Shown in pieces: positions 21,931 through 34,930 of a DNA stretch of 64,000 bases. Source of the DNA: Apostichopus japonicus (lineage: Eukaryota > Echinodermata > Holothuroidea > Aspidochirotida > Stichopodidae); assembly GCF_037975245.1 (NCBI RefSeq), contig NC_092566.1:622001-686000 (forward strand), given 5' to 3'. The notes beneath the pieces are model-generated. The model did no database searches, was not told the origin of the DNA, and saw only the letters and a program-made list of their open reading frames with translations. Every line of letters starts with the position of its first letter. Position 1 is the stretch's first letter. The position numbers were made by a program, and so were the translations under genes.

Positions 21931-24110
21931 ATGAAGGATGTTGTGTGTTTATGTGTTATTTCTTTTAGCATTGCTACAGGTTGTTTAACTGAAAGTTTAT
22001 GCTGAGATTATTAAAACCATTTCATGTCGAAAATATCGACAGGGAAGTGCATTTAGCACGTAACTCAAATTTTAAATATATTTTTAATCTTAATGCAAAG
22101 TTGCTGCCATCAGGTATTTATGTTTTTTCTTGGTTTTTTATTTCTTGTTTATTCCTCCACCAATGAAAATAATTTGCTTTTGATTGCTAAATTTCTGCTA
22201 TTATTTCCTTCACAAATTTCATCTGCAGTTAGCATTTTGGAGGTTGTGATGCTGCACTGCATTGAATAGATAGGAACCATTTTAGATCTGGTTAGATTGA
22301 AACCAGTTTAGATTGGAACCATTCAAATATATGAGGTGATTTTTTAGATTAAGACATAGAGAGATGTAAAGCTTTTGAGTTTTATCATTTATACCTGTTT
22401 AAGGTATATTTAATTTGAATGAATGAAACATAAATATTAGCCATCTCCACCACTTCATGGATTACATTTCTGGGCACATCTTATTTGAGTTAAAACCATG
22501 TAGGCTGGCAAAACAAATACATAAACAATTTTATATCCAAAGTTATGTTTTTCCTTATCAGAGGAAGTTAACTGTGTAATGAAGTTCTTGTCTAACATCT
22601 GTTACTTCTGCTGTTGTTTATTGTCTCTATAATTTGTCATTGTTTAACATGTTTATTTGTAATTATTCTCAAATTAGCTCAATGATTGTCCAGATAATGT
22701 TTTGTATAGAAACATTTGGCAAATGATAATGTTGTCGGCTATTTGGTTTATGATTTTGATTATGATATATATCTGAATATCATTAACTGAAATTACATGT
22801 TCTTCTTTTACTGCTCAAGTTTGTGTTTTTGTGTATATGATAATTTTAAACTGCTATTTGGTCTGTGAAGAAAAACAGCTCCAGTGAAAAAAAAATATCC
22901 TTTGTGTAGAAATAATCACTTGTCCATATTTGTCTGTTGTTGTTGTTGTTGTGATGTATTTTGTGTAGGTGTTATTATGAGAATTGTCATACAGCAATGT
23001 GTAATCTGTATTTAGTTGTTGGCAATACTAGCAAACATGAAACATGCAATATAGGTAGATACCTTGTCAATTCATATTGATTTGACTCTGCTGCTATTAT
23101 TGAAATTTCTACTAAGTATTTGAATTTTTTTCTGTAGAAATTCACTATATTTGAGCATACATATATGTGATTGTTTCCATGACAACTATCTTTGTCCTTA
23201 GATTTAATCATTATAATGTGCTCCCAAGAGTGGTGTTTTCCAAAGATTTTACCAACCTGTTGGCCTTCTAAGTGAAAGAAGTGTACAGAGAGAATAAAGT
23301 TTTGGTTATTATGAGGATCTGTCTCTTCTGTTTTGTATGATGTATTTGATTTATTATGCCTATTTTGCAAGGGTTGCATCCTACTTGATTATCTCTTGTC
23401 CTGCAGTGACAAACAAGTCTGTCCAATTTACCTTTCAATTAAGCCCTTTGACTATGATAACTTGCACAGGTCTATGTAGAATCTACCTAGCAACAGGAAA
23501 TGAGATAACAGAATAGTTTCAGTATTTTAAGAACAGTCTGATGAATGTAGTTGATGCAAGGATAGGTATGCAAAGGGAAAAGATGGGCCGGAATATTTCA
23601 GATTACTTCAAAACTCTCTCTCTTCGTGCCCTTTCTCTACTCTCCGTTCCCCTCCCCTTTTTTCTATCCCCTCTGATTACCACCCACCCCTTTCCCCTCT
23701 GCCATGGAATTATTGGGCAAAAACCCACTAGTAACCATGCACAAGCTTTTTCCGCGGTTTTCTTTTCTACCTCCGAGATTTACAGCTCTCAATTTCCCTG
23801 AATTTCTAACAACAGCGTTACTGTAACATTTGATCCGTCCGCATGTTATTCATTACCGATGCATAGCAAACCTGCAGGGGGACCAAAAATTGCTGAATAT
23901 TATTCCAGATTAAAACTGACCATTGTGTACATTTTATGAACAGTGACTTTTTAAGTATTGTTCGCCATGATTGAAAGAATCAAGTAGGGTGAAAACGACA
24001 GGCTAGGCATGTGGCTTCAGTGTGCACATTTTGAGTGAAAACTTTGCTTTGAGTGTTTTAATAAATTCTTTATAAAATAGGCACCAAAATGTTGTCTTTA
24101 GACCTCTAAT
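21931..24110. other. OGDH 3' flank, no gene seen
   Basis: AT-rich intergenic sequence with short homopolymers and a (GTT)n tract near 22935. Open frames here are short and have no recognisable similarity. Confidence 0.6.
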
Positions 24111-24114
24111 TTCT

Positions 24115-24245
24115 CAAAGCTTCAGGGGGCTTCGACCCCTGGACCCCAACCGTGGCGTTGCCCATGGACCCCACCACAGGCCCTCAGGCATGCCCATTGA
24201 CCCCACCTGTAACTGTGTCTGTGATTTTTTCTAACCCAGGCTCAT
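24115..24245. repeat. GC-rich 'ggaccccac' patch, probable interspersed-repeat fragment
   Basis: 'cttcagggggcttcgacccctggaccccaac…atggaccccaccac…attgaccccacctg' stands out against AT-rich surroundings and has internal 'gaccccac' repeats. Fragment of an unidentified repeat. Confidence 0.4.
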
Positions 24246-24496
24246 CACGGAGTAAGGTACCAATGTTAGTCAATCCCGATCAAACTGCTCAGTTCATACT
24301 GTGTGCAGCAAAAGAAGATAGGTTTAACACTTTCAGCAGTTATGTTTTTCCAGTACTTTGTATCTGTTAATTACTTATATAGTCCTAAAGTGGATTGCAT
24401 TTGATCAACTAAACACACCCTCCTGGATTTCTACTCAGTGTGGAAAATAAAAGTTGATGAACTGTATTGTTATTGTACTTTTAGTAATCGAAGAAT

Positions 24497-24775
24497 TTGA
24501 TCAGATTCAACCCAAAAGAGCTGCAACATGATGTAATTCATATCTTATTCTGCCCCAATTCAGACTTGGCAAACTATATAGCTCACACAAATTTTCCTGC
24601 CCCCACTGACAAGAAATCACTTGAGCGGTTTCTTGGGTTAGGTGGATGGTGTGCGAAGTATGTTAAAAACTATGCAACTATTGTTGATCCTCTAAACAAC
24701 TTAAGACGGAAAGGTGTTCAATGGCAGTGGACTGATAAGTGTGACAGAGCATTTACCCTCCTAAAAACAGAGAGT
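24497..24775 (+). mobile_element. Ty3/gypsy-type retrotransposon pol fragment (RT/RNase H junction)
   Basis: An open stretch reads …TNFPAPTDKKSLERFLGLGG, WCAKYVKNYATIVDPLNNL, RRKGVQWQWTDKCDRAFTLLK. The order PAPTD-(K)-FLG-x-x-x-Y-x-x-Y/F-x-x-x-(A/P)L-x-x-L-x-(R/K)KG-x-x-W-W-T-x-x-x-x-AF-x-x-LK is the hallmark of the reverse transcriptase C-terminal end and RNase H start in Ty3/gypsy elements. Neither the catalytic palm motifs, integrase nor LTRs are visible nearby, so it is a truncated relic. Confidence 0.85.
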
Positions 24776-25213
24776 AGCACAGAACTCCAGAGTGTGCAGT
24801 CGTTCTTTTTGTTCTTTGAGTTTTTCCACTCGGTCTCTACAATATTACCCATAATGCCGTCTTTTGCATGTAGGCCTAACTTTACTCGTGTTCCCATTAT
24901 TAGAAAATTTGAAACCCGGCTCAAAACAGCAACTGATTAAAACAATATTTACAACATTCTTGAAAATCCGAATCGAAACTGTGCAATGTTGAAAGATATA
25001 GGGCAAGATTGGGTGATTAGGACATAATTTGATTTTGAAATTTAACATACTGCGCCAAATAAATGTTCCTCTAAGTATTGAGGAATTGGAACTAAAAACG
25101 CGGTTATTCGTTAAAAAAATGCTAGATAAGAGCTAGGCCTAATACTCTTACTTACGCTAAAAGTAAAACATTTACAGACCAGATGGAACTTAGACACAAA
25201 CATTGTTTTAACA

Positions 25214-25591
25214 CAGGGTTGTCCAACCTTTTGCAGAGGAGGGCCACATGGAATGATTATGATGAAGGAGGGGGCCGCATGAACCCTACGATTTTTCAAT
25301 TTTTTGCGCGAAGCCCAAGGCAACAAAATGTGAGCGCGGTGCGCACTGATTTATTTTCTTTCCTGATAAAGCAGATGAATAAAATCCAGCCGCCCCCGCC
25401 CCCCTACGCTGAGACCTGTATGCAGTTTTTTTTTGGGACCCAGAAGGTTCGAATGATTGATTATATAGCTTCAAATTGTTATCAATAAATCTGCTCACTA
25501 AATTGCGCACCGTAGAGCATCTCTGGCGGGCCGGATGCAACCCTGCGGCGGGCCGGACTGTGGCCCACGGGCCGCAGGTTGGACAACCCTG
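25214..25591. mobile_element. Non-autonomous hAT-type MITE, 378 bp, perfect 8-bp target duplication
   Basis: Ends CAGGGTTGTCCAACCT … AGGTTGGACAACCCTG form a perfect 16-bp terminal inverted repeat. The flanks TTTTAACA (25206-25213) and TTTTAACA (25592-25599) are an exact 8-bp target-site duplication, as hAT transposases make. The interior contains no transposase. Both subterminal regions are rich in 'gggcc' words ('gagggccacatgg', 'gggccgcatg', 'cgggccggactgtggccc'). Confidence 0.93.
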
Positions 25592-25599
25592 TTTTAACA

Positions 25600-26640
25600 G
25601 AAGTCATTCAGGATAAATTCTTGGCATGCAGGTCGAAACAACGTTATCCACTCACAACCAAGTCTTGTTGTAGTTAGTCGACACGAGTCTTTTGACTCAC
25701 ATCGTTACTTTAAAATATTTAGGAATTAGAATTACCAAGTGCGCCGCCGCTTGTTTTCAAGTTTTCGAAGTTTGTTATAAATGTGAACTGTACTGCCGCT
25801 CATGGCGCATAATTGTTACACCTGCAGACTATCCGTGTGTAAATTATACTACAGCCAATGGCATGCTATCACGCTGCTGTCAGAATTGTGTTTTGGAAAT
25901 TTTCTGGATAGTGCATGAAGCGTACTCTGTGTAGACTCGCCGCCTCTATAGTAACTTTGACTCTGTAGACTGTTGTAGAATCTTCAAAACATACCCTAAG
26001 GTGGTATCGACACTCAGATACTGTATTAAAATTTCGTCCAAAAGTGTTTTAATATTTGAGCAGTTACGTCAATAAGAAAGTATTTTTGCTCACAGAAGCA
26101 GAGTAGAAAGCAACGTTGTAACCCCACATCGGCTGCGTGTGATTGTTGTGAGTCAGTAGTATATCTAGGTGACATGCAATCGACAGCATGTCCTGCAATT
26201 TTGTGTAAACTCACTTACTAAGCTAGAAACTGTTTACAATGGGGTCGTATCAGCTTGGTGACTAACTGCAGATTTAATACTTAGACAAGTTCTATTATTT
26301 TTAGCTCGAGGAAGTAACTGTTAATGAACTTCGTTCCTTGTGAATAAGTAAACGAATATGAAGGGATTTACTAAAGGTGGAGAATTCTTCCCTGAAACTT
26401 AAAACTTATTAGTGCTTCGTGAGTTTATGGAGTTGGAAAATCTGTTCTCGCTGCACTATACAGTCACAGTGCATAATTCTAATTTTTTGGGCTCTCTCGC
26501 GTAACCAAGTGCCGTTAGTTAGGCCGCGTTCTACTTGTACGTGTAGTCTTATTAACAGTAATTTTTTACTGTTTACAGTATAGTATTGTTCTAATTAGGG
26601 AATTTTACCGCATGCAACCTACAAAATTGTTGAGACCAAA
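25600..26640 (+). other. Upstream region / probable 5' leader of the BK-channel gene
   Basis: No coding sequence is recognised. An in-frame TAG at 26596-26598 precedes the channel start. A 13-codon upstream reading frame (ATG 26612, stop 26651-26653) overlaps the channel ATG, which matters only if transcription starts 5' of it. No convincing TATA box was identified. Confidence 0.5.
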
Positions 26641-26934
26641 ATGTCTTCGGTAAATCTCACAGAAGAGCAATGCGAAGCTACCCTATGTGGTTTTCCTGAG
26701 TGCAACAAAAGATATTGGTATGTCTTCCTGAGCTCAAGTCTTATAACTTTCTTTGGTGGCTTGGTAGCTGTTATAATTACAAGACTTGTACTGGAATATT
26801 TTGGGCGTCGAAATGTGGCCGCCAACAGAGCTAGTTTTGCAAGTGGAGAAGAAGAAGATGTTCCCTGGATGACAGCATTTAGGGAATGGGCTGCTGGCTT
26901 AATTTCTGCCCAAACTAAAATTGGCAAATTCCTG
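26641..26934 (+). CDS. slo: Slo1/BK-type Ca2+- and voltage-activated K+ channel, first coding exon
   Basis: 98 codons. Residues 1-25 are an extracellular N-terminus with an N-x-T site (NLT, residue 5) and Cys at 11 and 16. Residues ~26-50 (YWYVFLSSSLITFFGGLVAV…) are the S0 helix, matching the W-W/Y-x-FLxSSxxTFFGGL pattern unique to Slo1 channels. An acidic linker (GEEEDV) then leads to PWMTAFREWAAGLISAQTKI and GKFL|gtaaga, corresponding to the Slo1 'GWMT-x-x-x-DWAG-x-x-ISGQ/AQT-x-x-GR-x-L' segment just before S1. It is the first in-frame ATG after an in-frame stop 43 bp upstream. The exon ends in phase 0 at the same place as in other animals' Slo1. Most of the channel (S1-S6, RCK domains) lies downstream of the window apart from the S1 exons. 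Confidence 0.92.
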
Positions 26935-29900
26935 GTAAGATTTCATTAATGCCACTCTTTTTGCACTATGATACATAAAGTACAGTTCATTGTCCAATTT
27001 TTTTCTCTCCATCAGATTGTGTAGACCTAGTCTCTTTTGTCCCAGTAAAGTTTTATTACCTTGCAATTGTTTCATATTTCGAATTTGTCTTTATTTTGGA
27101 GATTCCTCCTGTCATTTTAAGTTCTACTACGCTATATCTGTACAATGGAGTCAGAAACATTGTACACCTGTAATTATCCATTGTTTTAAAATTCAACCGA
27201 TATTTAGCAGTAATTCAATTGAAGTTGGGAAGATTTTGATGATTTAGATCAATGTTTTAAGTATTCTCTTATAAATTCAGTACAAAAGGATGACTTTGGG
27301 CTTTCAGGTGCAAAATTAATATTGATATAAATATTGAAAAGTAGTGCAATTTTAGATAATAATAATACTACTTTCAGCAACAAGGAATGCTCTGTTGTCA
27401 GAATTACTAAGTTTTTGAGTACATTTTTTGGTTATATTCACTACAAAAATTGCAACATTGGAATAAAATATCATTTAAAATAAACAATTTAGAATGCACG
27501 GAGGAACCTCTATTAATAATACTATATCCTTAAATAAGCATTCTAGAAATTAAAAATATAGATTAGAGATTTGCTTTAAGTCTTCCTTTAAGTTTTTCAT
27601 TTGTCTTTTGAAAACTAGATTAATTTTACTCTTAAGTGAACTAGTTTTGGAAAGTACATGTGTGCCAAGAACATGAATGAACAAGCAGTATAAATCAACC
27701 CATTTGGTTGCGAAAAGCATCAGTTAAAATGTCAAGTTTGTATTTTATGAAAAAGTGTATTGTAAGTCTAAAGTGACTTAACTTATATTAACTGTTTGCA
27801 AGCTTTTTCAAGCTCGTTGTTTAATCAGTGTTAACTTTGTGTAATTTTTTTATTTTCTGTGAAGTTAACATATATTATTATTGTATAATTGTGGTATGAA
27901 GCAAGTAAGTTCACCTTGAAGAAATAAAATGCATTAACCAGCAGGAGAAAACAAACTACGTTGGCTGTTAGAGAACACGATCGAGGTCATCCATATATTT
28001 TGACTGTTCTAAAAAAACAAGAATGTGGCTGAAAGGTATCGTTCAATTTGAAAATTGGCTGTTGCAGTTTTCCACTTTGATGGAGAAGGAAACACTTTTA
28101 TGAATTTTTAATTTATTTTAATGGGATTCTAAGTCTCAACATCAAGGTATAACCCTGAAGTCTAGTCTCAAGCAGGAAGACACTGAGAAAATCATATACT
28201 GTCCAATTGATGCAGAGATGGAGGTGAAACTTGGTTTCTTGCAAGCCTGAAGAGTAAAAATTCTATATGTGTGATCAATTAAGTACATTAAATATTGTGG
28301 ATGGGAAAATTTAATATGTATTCTATTGAACATTGTAGAATGTCGTAGAAAGTATTGCAGGCATTTTGCAACTCACTCAGCTCCTGCATTGATTCTTCTG
28401 TCACACAATTATGCAACCTTGTTTTATTAAAGGTAATTTATGTTATGCATAAGCAATAAGCTGTGTAGCCTGTGTGGTTGCTGTTGAAATTTCAACAGCG
28501 TGGGGTTAGGAAAATGGAATATATTTAAGTTAAGACAAATTATTATTGGATGTACCTGAAAACACAATCTCTTACCTAGAAACGAATGGTAAAATGTGGT
28601 ATGTGAGATTTGAAAATAAAAAATTTGTGGGAAACTCTGTGTTGGTTTAAACACTTAATTAGTTAATAAGTTGTTGGTTAAGAGAAACTAAATGATTAAA
28701 ATGATATTTCAGTATAAAATGATGTGTACTCAATCATTAATGTAGTTGGGCATGCATGCAGAAACTTGTAATATATGTGTTTTTTAATAACAACTTAGTA
28801 AGAGAGTCATTTGCTTTGTATTGATATTCCTTTCTCAAGCTTAGACATTTGTTTTTCTGTTTGTGTAAGTTATAATTGAAATTTCTACTGCGGTTTAAAT
28901 GCATTACAGCAGTCTTGGGTTGTGAGTACATAATGGCAACTTGTATCTTTAGCAGTGTACAGTTTGCCTACAGTAGATGTTAATTGCTGGTATGCTACAG
29001 TGTACATAATTGTGCTATATACAACTAACACTGTTCTGTGTAATAAAGGCGTAGTACGAAAGTTTAGCGATAATTGTAACACTTACTGTACACACGTACC
29101 AGTGCAATTGCCTACAGTGTATTCTGTAAATCATCAAATTTAAGAGTGGGCCCTGGAGATCTTACAGGCATCATGTTCTTACTAGGTAGACTCTGAAGTG
29201 TAATATCACAACCAGCAGAACAAAGGCTGACCTTCTGCACAGGAAGTGATTACATCAAATAAATGTACCTTTAGGTCAAATAATGATTCCAGTTACAGCC
29301 TGCAAACAAATCCAATGACATATATCCAGATTGAATTTAAATGTAAAAATACTTCTTTTGCCACCTAACATCCTCTCTCCCCCATTCAGCGCATCCCCCT
29401 CTCTCCCGCCATGGTACCTGAATTGTGTCAGATTGTGGATATTTACAACAATCTTACTCAAGTGCAGCCTTGAATTTGTTCAGTTTATCCAGTTGATGAC
29501 CCTAATGGACATCATACACATATCGCCATGGCAGCTACAATCCAATAAAATGCCAATTATAGTAAAAATCATATCAACTACTGACATATCTTTCTATATA
29601 TTATGTTGCTCATGGTGGAATTAGGGTCTCTTTGCCAGTTTGGTAAAACTAGTATTAATTTGCAACATCAAGCAAAGTGACATGATCTACCTACTGAACA
29701 TGGTTACCTTCCACATTTAGCCCACCATTTGATCTAAATTAACAAAGTCTGAAACACTATAACGACAATTATCTTATTGTCATTATCAAATGTGGGGCAT
29801 GACAGGGAATAAATCTGGTAATATTGTATAAAAATACCAAAAACGAGACCAAATTGGGACACAAAATTGCGCAAAGTTCTGTAGCAGGCTTAGCATATGA

Positions 29901-31530
29901 CATTTCATAGACATTGTACTTAAACCATTTCAGAAGTCTATGATGAAGTTACCAATTTCAGAAACATCAGGATCACGGCTACGTGGGCTACTAGGTTCTA
30001 GAGATATTTAATGTTTAAATTTAGTGATGCAGTGTTTTAGGCTCTGAATTGTTTCTATTATAATAAACATTTTTGAACCATTTTGCATAGGTCTACTGTG
30101 TAGCATTTTGCGATGTGATATATACTACAGTAGATATAGTAGATAAATTATTTCCTGCTAATGTAGGTGATGTACACACTTAATAAAACACCTAATTATA
30201 CTCTTGTCATATTTAATGTACCGGAATGTTCTTATTTTAAAGTCATACTGGTTTGTGAATCTAGGCATAGACATGTAGACAGTACCTTATATGTAAACCT
30301 TACTAGTTTAAATGGTGTTCTTCGATGAACAGTTCACTATAAAAATGCAGCCAACCTTGGCAGTTTTGTGTACATATACAGCTCTTATATAGAAGTAAAT
30401 CAGGGAGCTGCTTCTCTAATAGAGTAGCAGCTCCCTGAGTAAATCATCCCTAGGATTGACACAGTGTTTGCATTACTTCAATGAGACATTGTTACGTTAG
30501 ATAATAGCTGCAAATCAATCAAATACCAGGCAGGATCTCTATATAACATCTATTGTCTGAGCATATATCTTGTTCTGGCTTTGTTGGTTCATGAATTAAC
30601 AGAGACAACATGGGCAAAGTTTGATATTTTACTGGTAGCCCATCGCTACATAGATATATGCTTAGAGTCAGCTGTACTAATAAATTGTTTCTAGTATGAC
30701 GCAGTTAACAATCATTGCTGCATTCAGTGCAGGTTATCGCTAGATAATGTATTATTCTGTACTGATGTCCCAACTGTGGGCATTAACAGTAGTATTGTAC
30801 GTTTGTATGTTCATTTACATAAACGTATGAGGTCAAGGGTCAATGAAGAGCTCTATTTATCTACTCTTAAAGGTTGCCCATATTTACTTTCTATTAAAAT
30901 GATTGCATTCTATGCATTCTATGAATTTGTTTAAAATGTTTTAACAGATGGGAAAACTAACCCATTCAACATGTTTACTTAGTACTGTATCTAGTATGCA
31001 CATGGATTGTAAAGTGCTATATAAATTTGCTAACACTGTGGAGAACAGCTACGTTCACATTGACTCACTATGAATATTTTGATATTTTGAATCAAGAATG
31101 TTATTTGACTAACACAAATATACAGATCATGAATTATGTAAAAATGAAAAATACTGCCTGTAATTAAAGCAGAGTACTCTAGCTTTCTGGCTACAGGATG
31201 TTTGTTGACAGTGATTCTGCAATTGAGTGGAAAATGTCAATGAGAATGCACTGTAGAGTCAAGATCAATGGACAGATAATATTCTGAAATGTTAAATTAA
31301 ACTTCAACTATGGTGTCACAATTCTTTTTGCTTAGTTTCTGCCATTTTCCACATGTCTATATCCATAAATGTATTCTAATTTTGACAATGTTTTGTTGAC
31401 AGGAATATCTCATTTAAATTTCAATTATGTAAAATAAATTTTAAAATGTTAACTAAGCATATATTTAAGAGCTGCTTTACCTCAAGAAATCTTGGCATGG
31501 AATTTTCTTGACTGATTTTGTGTAAAATGT
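26935..31530 (+). other. BK channel first intron, left part
   Basis: AT-rich intron with no coding similarity. A near-perfect hairpin occurs at 30401-30437 (listed separately). Confidence 0.55.
30401..30437. repeat. 37-bp inverted repeat hairpin
   Basis: CAGGGAGCTGCT (30401-30412) and AGCAGCTCCCTG (30426-30437) are perfectly complementary. Inside them CTCT/AGAG also pair around a 3-nt loop, leaving a single T:T mismatch. Confidence 0.9.
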
Positions 31531-31534
31531 TTGA

Positions 31535-32130
31535 CCAGTATTTACAGTATTTTGGACAACTAGCTAATTTGCCCCATATTCAGTAGATTTGTACGTGTGA
31601 TAATCTCATTCAAAATCTGTGGATAATTTTGAAAAGCTCTTTTCATTTCCAAGATTTACACATGTATTTGAAGTTTTGATAAATCTGGGAAACTCATTAA
31701 ATATGTGACAACTATGATGTGGAGTGTTTCGCTCATCAAAATTTGTTATTTTAGCCCTTGATAAGTTAATCCCTGATTACAAGCTCACATATCATTTGCA
31801 TTATGTGATGTTCCTCCTTTCAAAGAAGACAATAAAATATTTCCAAATATCGTCTTAGGCCTACAAACCTGTGTTAAGTGTCCTTGAAACGTAGGTTGTG
31901 AAAACAAAGGGATAGCATAACAGAAAATAAGGCAGTCACACCCTCTACATCATCAATGTGCATAATTAGCTAATGTTAATTCATAAAAAAAACTAGAATT
32001 AAGAAAGGACTGTAAAATGGTCAATCTTTGATGGATTTTGATGGGAGTTGCAGCTACTTTCATGACTTCCAATGCCTATTAGAGTGATTAGGACAATGTT
32101 GTGGATAGGTATAGACTATAGACCTTTAAA
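31535..32130. repeat. ~590-bp dispersed repeat, copy 1
   Basis: Similar over its whole length, with small indels, to 55790-56350: shared phrases include 'ataatctcattcaaaat', 'gagtgtttcgctcatcaaaat', 'gtgcataattagctaatgtt' and 'aatggtcaatctttgatgg'. No terminal repeats or coding capacity found. Confidence 0.9.
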
Positions 32131-34214
32131 GTACTGCACACTTAAGTATGTGGCATTGTCATGGATATGCATGTATACTATACTTTAAGCTTATAAAATG
32201 TAGTGACAACTTTGTGAAGCAAAGAAATTTTAAAAAGCAGTTGTGACATTTTTACACACATAAACAAAAAATATTCAAAAACAGAATCTTTTGAAGTCCT
32301 GTATTAGAAGAATTAAAGCCAACGGCCAGTGATATACTGTACAGTGAAATGTCTGTAATAGGCGGGTACTAAGTAAATTTGATTCATTACCTACTGATTA
32401 TGAGATCTGAGAATTTGAGAAGCTCGGCTTATAGGAAGAGAAACATTGCAACTATTACAATCTGGAGAAATTGATGTAGAAGCCATTGATATGTCTTATA
32501 AAACTGCAAAATATGTGCATTTACTATCTCTGAAGCATTATTAAAAAAATTTAAAACTAGTATATATTAGCTTGTGAAATTGATCTGGTCAGGATGAGAA
32601 GTTAGCTCTGTTACAAAATGACTACTGTAGGCAGTTAAAAATCTCTAAAGTTGCCAATAGAAGCAGGTACAAGTGGTTCTTGACAAAGTTGAATGATTTC
32701 TCGTAAATTTTACTGGTTGGTGATATGTGCGTTGTTTATGGCTATCCTAGCCTGGTTAGAGATTAGTTATATATTTGTACAGTATATATGCAGTATGACA
32801 TGTTTTACTGTATGGTATGGATTGTTGCAGGCTGACACTCTGCATAATGCTAAATACAGCTACTACCCAACTGTTGTATTAGTCTATTGTTCAGCATTTG
32901 CATGGTCAATATTTAGATGTTATATTTCATGTATAATGTTTTAAGTTGATGTTTCATACTACAGTTATTGTTTTATTGTCCAGCATCTAAACTAATAATT
33001 AGGGCTCAGTTTGCATGGAATAAAAATGTATTTCATCTCCCTCCAAAAATTCCTGTTGCTTGTGTTGACAAAACATAGGAGCATTTTTTCATTTCGAATT
33101 ATTTTCTTGTCATTTGATAGCAAAATTAGGAAGCTTTAAAAGAATTTATCTCTCACACATGGGAGTCCCATGTCCCATGATGGGACGAGGTTTGTGTACT
33201 GTAGTGCCTGTTGATGTCATGTCACAACTGATTGCAAGAAGGGAAATCTATGGAAACTTATTGAAAATGGTGTCCATTTTGTTCAGTTGCACATGTGTGG
33301 CTTAAATTATTTTGTGACACATTTGTGTAATTTGCATTCCTGGAGCAGCTTTTATCGGTGGGATATGTTTATAAAAAGTATGAAGTAATATACAGGAAGT
33401 GACATGATGACCTTACAGTAGTTGTGATAAAACTGTTTGGTACTTGGTATGGAGTACTGTACATAGTACATCACTATATAACTATGGTGATGTACCAAGT
33501 TAGGTACTTCATCATATAATATGCATATGGCTCTTTTGGCATCCCACAAGTCTCTCATATCATACTAGAAGAACTTGTACCTAAATTTATGGTTGGTCAG
33601 GTATTAATTAGAATTGAACCTGCCCATTTGATTGGTTGATAACGGAATTAGTTACAGCTATGTGTGCTACCACATACCAGGCAGTAGGTGACCTTTTCAT
33701 TTGGCATTGCTAACCTTTAATACAACTTAACTGATAAATAGTATCTAGGCTGACTCTATTGTCATGTAAGTTACACCAGCAACTAACAAGGAGGACATCT
33801 TCCCTACAGATACTGTAACTGATTAAACCAGATCAGCTGAATGAATGGATTGTTGATTTATCTCATGCCATTAGGATGAAGAACAGTGTGGACATGTAAA
33901 TAGGATAAGACTGCTCCCCTCACATACAATGTCTATTGCATATACTGCATGTATTGCAGGTGACTTGGGAGTGGCTAAGGGAAGCTGGGGAGGGGGATGA
34001 GAGGGTTGAGGAAAAGCTAGGGAGGGAAGTGGGAAAACTGATTGTTACAGTACTTTAGTATGTTGACTATCAACACACAGTAATGTAGTTGACTGCAAAT
34101 CAACACACAGTACTGTAATAAGTTCACTGCAAACTGTCCAACTATTCTCACACACAGACGGTTCTTAATGTTTGCAATCACTAAATTATGCTCACATTTC
34201 AAACTTGTTACTAT

Positions 34215-34930
34215 TTTGTATCAAATAATGTCAGAAATTTAGGTGCTGTTTTGGACCAAAATCTGTCAATGGAGAAACACATGTTGAATATCTTTGTCTT
34301 TCCGCCAACTGGCAATTGAGAAACATCGGCCTATTACGGAAATATCTTGATGATTAAACCTGTGAAATACTGGTTCATGCTTTTGTGACCCCCAGGCATG
34401 ACTTCCTCAATTCTTTACTTTTTGGCCTGTCAGATTCAACCATAAAGAAACTGCAGAAGATTCAAAACTCTGCGGCATGCATTGTGAATAGGAAGAGGAG
34501 AGGTGCCATACAACTCTACTCTTAAAGGAACCTCACTAGCTTTGTCTTAGCTGCCGCATTAAATTTAATGTACTCCTACTCTTTTTCCGTGCTCATCATG
34601 TGGAACAGCCTGAATAAATATCTCAACTACACTCTCCCAATAATCCTGTCCGTTGTCTTCATACCTCTGCCAAGGCCTACCTTAGTACCTTTCTCCTTAC
34701 AATCCGCTTTTAAGAACAGGGTAGGCATGTTTTGCCTACTCTGCTCCTTATCTGTGGAACCAGCTACCAGACCATGTTTAGATTTTGTACTAAACTTTCT
34801 ACTGTTAACAGTTACCTAAAGACTCATTTTTTTTACTTGTTCCTTTGATTGCGGTTGAACCAGCTACCTGTTGTTTCTGAGTTGGTGCTACAGTATATAA
34901 ATCTGTGGTTGTATGAATATTATGATTATC
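34215..34930 (+). mobile_element. CR1-like LINE fragment (3' end of ORF2), degenerate
   Basis: Broken frames give LGAVFDQNLSMEKHM…, then FGLSDSTIKKLQKIQNSA, ACIVN, and later APYLWNQLPDH…YLKTHFF. These match the order 'LG-x-x-D-x-x-L-x-x-x-x-HI', 'L-x-x-(I/V)QN-x-AAR-x-(V/I)', 'P-x-LWN-x-LP', 'FK-x-x-LKTHLF' at the C-terminus of non-LTR reverse transcriptases. Frameshifts and stops show it is dead; the 5' part is missing. Confidence 0.8.

Noticed and set aside
26619-26927. 102-codon minus-strand frame opposite BK exon 1
   Set aside because: Shadow of the channel exon; no similarity or splice context of its own.
32693-32944. Hydrophobic 83-codon frame, considered as another S1-like or membrane exon
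   Set aside because: No alignment to the Slo1 S1 pattern, no matching phase-0/phase-2 splice sites; a hydrophobic frame is expected by chance in T-rich intron.
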